9,722 nt of DNA from Candidatus Jorgensenbacteria bacterium (GTDB taxonomy: Bacteria > Patescibacteriota > Minisyncoccia > UBA6257 > GWB1-50-10), in assembly GCA_016234345.1 (NCBI GenBank), contig JACRFG010000059.1, forward strand, positions 1-9,722. Reading direction: 5' to 3'. Of this stretch, positions 6,174-9,722 are shown piece by piece. The notes beneath the pieces were generated by a model, which was given only the letters and a program-made list of their open reading frames with translations, had not been told where the DNA came from and did not search any database. The position numbers and the translations under genes were made by a program. Position 1 is the first letter of the stretch. Every line of letters begins with the position of its first letter.

Positions 6174-8198
6174 ATGAAAGGATTTAATTTAGTTTCAGAG
6201 TTTAAGCCAGACGGCGATCAGCCTAAGGCGATCAAAACTCTTCTTGATGGTTTACGCAAAGGTTATCGTTACCAGACGCTTCTCGGCGTTACCGGTTCTG
6301 GGAAGACTTTTACGGTAGCTAACGTAGCTCTCGCCTTGGGGAAGCCGATGCTCGTTATTGCTCATAACAAAACTTTAGCCGCGCAGCTTTGCAATGAATT
6401 TCGGGAACTTTTTCCAGAAAACTCCGTACACTATTTTGTTTCATACTACGATTATTATCAGCCTGAGGCTTATTTGCCCACGACCGATACATATATCGGC
6501 AAGGAGGCCATGATCAACGACGAGATTGATAAACTGCGACATGCAGCTACAACCGCGTTGCTTACACGAAGAGATGTCATAGTTGTAGCTTCGGTTTCTT
6601 GTATTTATGGATTGGGCGCACCGGAAGTTTATGCGGCCAACATTCTTCATTTAAAGGTGGGGAGTAAAATCAGAAGATCAGAATTTATCCGTAAACTAAT
6701 TGAACTTCAATTTACCAGGACTATCGCCGATCTCCGTCGCGGCACTTTTAGAGTGCGCGGCGATAATTGGGAGATCATGCCGCCGGATCGCGAGGTTATT
6801 TACGCGTTTAAACTTGGGGATGACGTCCATGATCCGGTTCAATCCAAAGTTATAGAAGAGATTTATATACTTGACCCTGTTCAAGGATTCGTGCCGGGCA
6901 AAACCGAGAAACTTCCCGAGATTTTTATTGCGCCAGCGAAGCATTTTATAACGCCGACCTTTGAACGGGAACGGGCTATTAAAGCGATCAAACTTGAACT
7001 TAAAGAAAGGCTGAAGATTTTCGAAAATGAGGGGAAGCTTCTCGAGGCCGAACGTTTGGAGCGAAGGACTAAATTCGATTTAGCCATGATCAAAGAAGTT
7101 GGCTATTGTTCCGGTATTGAAAATTATTCACGTCATCTTTCAGGCCGGGCGTCGGGCGAGCCGCCGGACACACTCCTTGATTATTTCCCCAAAGATTTTC
7201 TTACGGTTATTGATGAATCTCACGTAACCGTGCCGCAGCTTGCGGGTATGTACGAGGGTGATGCATCCAGAAAAAAGACTCTTATTGAATATGGTTTTAG
7301 GTTGCCTTCCGCGGCCGATAACCGACCTCTTAAGTTCGAAGAGTTCGAAAAAAGAATTGGTCAGATCATTTTTACTTCAGCTACTCCGGGTTCGTATGAA
7401 CGCAAAAAGAGCGATCCCGCGATCGGGCAGGGACAAGTCGTAGAGCAGATCATCCGTCCGACCGGCTTAGTTGATCCCAAGGTCATATTGAAACCTGCTC
7501 GCGGTCAAGTTCATGATCTTATACCTCGGATTGCAGAACGGGTAAAAGATAAAGAACGGGTACTGGTAACAACTCTCACAAAACGGATGGCCGAAGATCT
7601 TTCAAATTATCTCGAAGAAAAGAAAATTAAAGTATCGTATTTGCATAGTGACGTAAAAACTTTGGATCGCATCAGAATTTTGACTAATCTCCGTAGAGGA
7701 TCGGCTCATAAGGGAGGATTTGATGTGTTGGTTGGTGTTAATCTTTTACGCGAGGGATTGGATTTACCCGAGGTATCGCTTGTAGCAATTTTAGATGCAG
7801 ACAAAGAAGGATTTCTTCGCAGTGAAACATCGCTTATACAGACTATCGGCCGAGCGGCCCGAAACATTCGGGGAGAAGTGATTATTTATGCCGATTATAT
7901 CACCGGTTCGATACGGAGAGCGGTAACAGAAACCGAACGACGTCGAAAAATTCAGTTCGCCCATAACAAAAAGTATGGCATTAAGCCGAAGACTATTGTA
8001 AAAAATATCAGTGATATTGTTCCTGTTGAGGCGGTGTTAGAGCTTGAGACCAAGCCGTTGCCTAAATCTAAAACAGCACTTCGTGAATTGGCGATTCAAA
8101 AAGATAAGGAGATGAAAGAAGCGGCCAAGCGTCTAGATTTTGAATTAGCTGCGATTCTTCGTGATGAGATAAAATTACTTCAAAAAAAGATTCACTAA
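6174..8198 (+). CDS. uvrB: UvrABC excinuclease subunit B
   Basis: UvrB receives damaged DNA from UvrA, checks the lesion with its beta-hairpin and recruits UvrC for incision in nucleotide excision repair. At 674 aa the length is normal for the family. Walker A is GVTGSGKT (38-45). The beta-hairpin aromatic cluster is YYDYYQPEAYLP (91-102). Motif II is DESH (347-350), with the family signature GYCSGIENYSRHL just before it. TSATPGSYE (401-409), LLREGLDLPEVSLVAILDAD (524-543) and QTIGRAARN (556-564) complete the helicase motifs. A C-terminal UVR (UvrC-binding) domain spans about 641-673. One oddity is about five extra residues (SAHKG, 510-514) between LRRG and FDVLVG compared with well-known UvrBs. 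It starts 62 bp after the surface cluster with no clear terminator between, so partial co-transcription is possible. No LexA-type box is visible. A GAAGGG lies about 15-20 bp upstream of the start, too far for an ordinary ribosome site. Confidence 0.98.
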   Translation: MKGFNLVSEFKPDGDQPKAIKTLLDGLRKGYRYQTLLGVTGSGKTFTVANVALALGKPMLVIAHNKTLAAQLCNEFRELFPENSVHYFVSYYDYYQPEAYLPTTDTYIGKEAMINDEIDKLRHAATTALLTRRDVIVVASVSCIYGLGAPEVYAANILHLKVGSKIRRSEFIRKLIELQFTRTIADLRRGTFRVRGDNWEIMPPDREVIYAFKLGDDVHDPVQSKVIEEIYILDPVQGFVPGKTEKLPEIFIAPAKHFITPTFERERAIKAIKLELKERLKIFENEGKLLEAERLERRTKFDLAMIKEVGYCSGIENYSRHLSGRASGEPPDTLLDYFPKDFLTVIDESHVTVPQLAGMYEGDASRKKTLIEYGFRLPSAADNRPLKFEEFEKRIGQIIFTSATPGSYERKKSDPAIGQGQVVEQIIRPTGLVDPKVILKPARGQVHDLIPRIAERVKDKERVLVTTLTKRMAEDLSNYLEEKKIKVSYLHSDVKTLDRIRILTNLRRGSAHKGGFDVLVGVNLLREGLDLPEVSLVAILDADKEGFLRSETSLIQTIGRAARNIRGEVIIYADYITGSIRRAVTETERRRKIQFAHNKKYGIKPKTIVKNISDIVPVEAVLELETKPLPKSKTALRELAIQKDKEMKEAAKRLDFELAAILRDEIKLLQKKIH

Positions 8199-8231
8199 TT
8201 TTAATTGGGCGTTTCGATCAAATTTATATGT

Positions 8232-8288
8232 GCCTCAAAAATCACGCACCCGCCTTGCCGTCGGGCAGGTATGCGTGATTTTTGAGGC
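8232..8288. terminator. Long bidirectional hairpin terminator with nested GC-rich palindrome
   Basis: The arms GCCTCAAAAATCACGCA (8232-8248) and TGCGTGATTTTTGAGGC (8272-8288) are perfect 17-bp inverted repeats. The A5 and T5 runs inside the arms allow termination on either strand. The 23-nt interior holds a second hairpin, CCTTGCC (8253-8259) against GGCAGG (8264-8269) with one bulged T and a GTCG loop. It lies 33 bp after the uvrB stop and should separate uvrB from ispH. Confidence 0.8.
8249..8271. repeat. Short GC-rich palindromic element inside the terminator
   Basis: On the minus strand this element reads ACCTGCCCGACGGCAAGGCG and continues to GGGT. GC-rich palindromes of this ACCTGCC...GGCGGGT type recur in intergenic regions of CPR genomes as far as I remember; only one copy is present in this window, so repetition cannot be shown here. 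Confidence 0.35.
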
Positions 8289-8330
8289 GATGATTGCCAT
8301 TTTCGTCTGTGTTGTTTTGACTGTATGTTT

Positions 8331-8360
8331 TTGACTATATTTTTAAAATTGTGTTACAGT
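8331..8360 (+). promoter_or_regulatory. Sigma-70-type promoter of ispH
   Basis: TTGACT (8331-8336) and TACAGT (8355-8360) are 18 bp apart, and a TG at 8352-8353 gives an extended -10. Transcription would start near 8367, about 32 nt before the ispH ATG at 8399. It follows the uvrB terminator, so ispH has its own promoter. A second TTGACT lies 14 bp upstream (8317-8322) without a good partner. Confidence 0.65.
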
Positions 8361-8398
8361 CCTATGTAGTTTTTTATAAATTATAGGATTTAAAGTTA

Positions 8399-9289
8399 AT
8401 GCGATTCGTATTTTATCTCGCTGCCACTGCTGGTTTTTGTTGGGGTGTAAAACGAGCGATTCAAGGTGCTAAAGGCAAAGAGCGGAAAGTTGAAGAATCT
8501 ATTTATGTATTGGGTGATTTAGTGCATAATCGCGACGCGGTTAATGATTTGGAACAAGAAGATATTCATGTGGTGCGTAGCATGGAAGAGGCAAGAGACA
8601 AAACATTACTTATCACTGCTCACGGCCGATCACCTAAAGAGATTGGCCAGGCCAAGCGTATTGCTCGCGATGTTTTGGACATGACTTGTCCGATTGTTCA
8701 AGATCTTCATCGAGCGGCACTGAGTTTAAAGCAAGAAGGTCGAAAAATGGTTTTAATCGGTATGCGTAGCCGGCCGCATCCCGAAATTCAAGGAACAGTC
8801 GGCGTATTGGATGATGCAGTGCATGTGGTTGAAACATTTGAAGATGTGGAACGGTTGCCTTTCAATCCGGATGACGCAATCGGCGTCGTGGCGCAAACCA
8901 CGTTTAATGAGAATCGTATGCACGAAATTGTGAAAGCCATTGCGTTACGTTTCAAACATACCAAATTTATTCCCACGATCTGCGATGATATTTCAGAGAA
9001 ACAGGAAGAGTTGCGGCGATTAAGTCCGCATTTTGATACCGTAATTGTAATCGGAGATAAAAAGAGTGCGAATGCCACGCATTTAGCTGAAATCGCTCGA
9101 GAGGAACTTGAAAAAAGTACATACTTTGTTTTGAACGAAACGGAATTGAGAGAAAATTTTATTCAAGGCGCTGAACGCATATTTGTAATAGCCGGTGCTT
9201 CAACGCCGCCGCGATCAATTACCGGTGTAGTAGATTCGCTTTGTGGTTGGGGAGGCCGACAGATATTTGATTTGGCGGATATTATTTAA
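8399..9289 (+). CDS. ispH: 4-hydroxy-3-methylbut-2-enyl diphosphate reductase
   Basis: IspH (LytB) reduces HMBPP to IPP and DMAPP, the last step of the MEP isoprenoid pathway, using a [4Fe-4S] cluster in the cytoplasm. The 296 aa fit the shorter members of the family. The three cluster cysteines are present: C14 in GFCWGVKRAI, C97 in DMTCPIV and C195 in PTICDDISEKQEEL. Substrate-binding positions are recognisable: H43 (LVHN), H75 (TAHGRSP), H127 and E129 (RPHPEIQG), QTT at 166-168, S223 and N225 (KSANATHL), and S268 (GASTPP). In the SxN segment the middle residue is Ala (A224) where many homologues have Ser. AGGA at 8385-8388, 10 nt before ATG, is one of the few Shine-Dalgarno-like sites in the window. 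It is monocistronic, framed by its own promoter and a terminator. Other MEP genes are not in view, so whether it completes a pathway here or processes a scavenged substrate is unknown. Confidence 0.96.
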   Translation: MRFVFYLAATAGFCWGVKRAIQGAKGKERKVEESIYVLGDLVHNRDAVNDLEQEDIHVVRSMEEARDKTLLITAHGRSPKEIGQAKRIARDVLDMTCPIVQDLHRAALSLKQEGRKMVLIGMRSRPHPEIQGTVGVLDDAVHVVETFEDVERLPFNPDDAIGVVAQTTFNENRMHEIVKAIALRFKHTKFIPTICDDISEKQEELRRLSPHFDTVIVIGDKKSANATHLAEIAREELEKSTYFVLNETELRENFIQGAERIFVIAGASTPPRSITGVVDSLCGWGGRQIFDLADII

Positions 9290-9315
9290 AAACGACGATT
9301 TATTCGTCGTTTTTT
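9288..9315 (+). terminator. Intrinsic terminator of ispH
   Basis: AAAAACGACGA (9288-9298) pairs with TCGTCGTTTTT (9304-9314) around a 5-nt TTTAT loop, and the right arm runs into a T6 tract (9310-9315). The left arm overlaps the ispH stop codon. The A-rich left side could also make it work on the opposite strand. Confidence 0.85.
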
Positions 9316-9317
9316 GT

Positions 9318-9346
9318 TTGACTTTTAATCCACGCCTCGTTAAAGT
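9318..9346 (+). promoter_or_regulatory. Sigma-70-type promoter of uvrA
   Basis: TTGACT (9318-9323) and TAAAGT (9341-9346) are separated by 17 bp, the ideal spacing. It begins just after the ispH terminator and points to uvrA. The predicted transcript start is near 9353, giving a leader of about 65 nt. The hexamers resemble those of ispH (TTGACT / TACAGT). No LexA-type operator is visible over it. Confidence 0.65.
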
Positions 9347-9350
9347 ACGG

Positions 9351-9385
9351 TGGTCTACCCCCTATAGATTTAAACCGAGGGGCCA
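9351..9385 (+). other. Possible leader hairpin upstream of uvrA
   Basis: CCCCT (9359-9363) pairs with AGGGG (9378-9382), and TGG (9351-9353) can pair with CCA (9383-9385) across a 5-nt bulge. The loop is 14 nt. It sits at the expected 5' end of the uvrA transcript and may be a stabilising structure or nothing. Confidence 0.25.
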
Positions 9386-9418
9386 TTTCTATTTTGATTA
9401 ATTATCATTTTAGTTAAC

Positions 9419-9722
9419 ATGCACGACAAAATAATTATAAAGGGAGCTAGGGAACATAATCTCAAAAACGTTAATCTAGAAATACCTCGAGGTAAGATGG
9501 TTGTGTTTACTGGGCTTTCCGGGTCCGGAAAATCAAGCTTGGCGTTTGATACCATCTTTGCCGAAGGACAGAGGCGATATATTGAGTCACTTTCGGCCTA
9601 TGCTCGACAATTTTTGGGTAAGCTTGATAAACCGGATGTCGATGAAATTGAGGGTTTGAGTCCGGCCATTTCCATTGATCAAAAAAGCCATTCTCATAAT
9701 CCGCGTTCGACGGTGGCTACAA
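9419..9722 (+). CDS. uvrA: UvrABC excinuclease subunit A (5' part, cut by window edge)
   Basis: UvrA is the ABC-type ATPase that finds DNA damage and loads UvrB. The first 101 residues are visible and the frame runs open off the right edge. They match the UvrA N-terminus: KIIIKGAREHNLKNVNLEIP, Walker A GLSGSGKS (32-39), FDTIFAEGQRRYIESLSAYA (starting with F43), ARQFLGKLDKPDVDEIEGLS, then SPAISIDQKSHSHNPRSTVA leading toward the first zinc-finger insertion, which lies outside the window. ATG at 9419 gives exactly the usual N-terminus; no Shine-Dalgarno site is visible before it. It has its own promoter (9318-9346). With uvrB 1.2 kb upstream, two subunits of nucleotide excision repair are close but separately transcribed, with ispH between. 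Confidence 0.97.
   Translation, partial: MHDKIIIKGAREHNLKNVNLEIPRGKMVVFTGLSGSGKSSLAFDTIFAEGQRRYIESLSAYARQFLGKLDKPDVDEIEGLSPAISIDQKSHSHNPRSTVAT

Noticed and set aside
5828..6187. Lys/Ser-rich frame overlapping the end of the 670-aa gene and the start of uvrB
   Set aside because: It is a shifted reading of the coiled-coil coding region and would overlap two well-supported genes.
1..9722. CRISPR array, insertion sequence or prophage
   Set aside because: No regularly spaced repeats, transposase, integrase, terminal inverted repeats or phage structural genes are present apart from the tail-fibre-like motifs in an exported protein.

Overview
The window looks like part of the genome of a Candidate Phyla Radiation (Patescibacteria) bacterium, most likely Parcubacteria-like. 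The evidence is the style of its secreted proteins: Ser/Thr-rich beta proteins, tail-fibre-like motifs (LGIGTANP, TFDFPDNSGTF), a small dockerin protein and membrane-anchored cohesin-like proteins. Recognisable Shine-Dalgarno sites are nearly absent, genes are tightly packed, and a short GC-rich palindromic element sits inside one terminator. No 16S or ribosomal-protein marker is present, so this placement rests on recognition of protein style and not on phylogeny. All genes are on the + strand and use the standard bacterial code.

Layout. Positions 2-748 hold the 3' end of a secreted or surface protein gene with an EF-hand-like loop and a glycine-rich tail. Positions 844-2013 encode a secreted tail-fibre-like protein of 389 aa. 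This gene is bracketed by two imperfect direct copies of about 70 bp; the left copy includes the last codons of the upstream gene. Positions 2231-6111 form a compact four-gene cluster (gaps 14 bp, 7 bp, then a 4-bp overlap): a single-pass membrane protein of unknown function, a secreted dockerin protein, a cohesin-like protein with a C-terminal membrane anchor, and a 670-aa multi-pass protein with a second cohesin-like domain, Ig/FN3-like domains and a cytoplasmic coiled coil. The second half is housekeeping: complete uvrB (6174-8198), complete ispH (8399-9289) and the 5' end of uvrA (9419 to the window edge). Bidirectional-type hairpins or terminators separate uvrB/ispH and ispH/uvrA, and both ispH and uvrA have good sigma-70-type promoters.

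How the genes may work together. The most interesting part is the cluster at 2231-6111. A dockerin with two complete calcium-binding F-hand loops is followed immediately by two membrane-anchored proteins whose N-terminal domains read as cohesins. This suggests a minimal calcium-dependent docking system on the surface of a reduced-genome bacterium, with one receptor connected across the membrane to a cytoplasmic coiled coil. It has no glycoside hydrolase in the visible region, unlike classical cellulosomes. The surface-protein genes upstream may belong to the same cell-surface locus. UvrA and UvrB are nucleotide excision repair partners, and IspH performs the last step of the MEP isoprenoid pathway; neither has an obvious functional link to the surface cluster.
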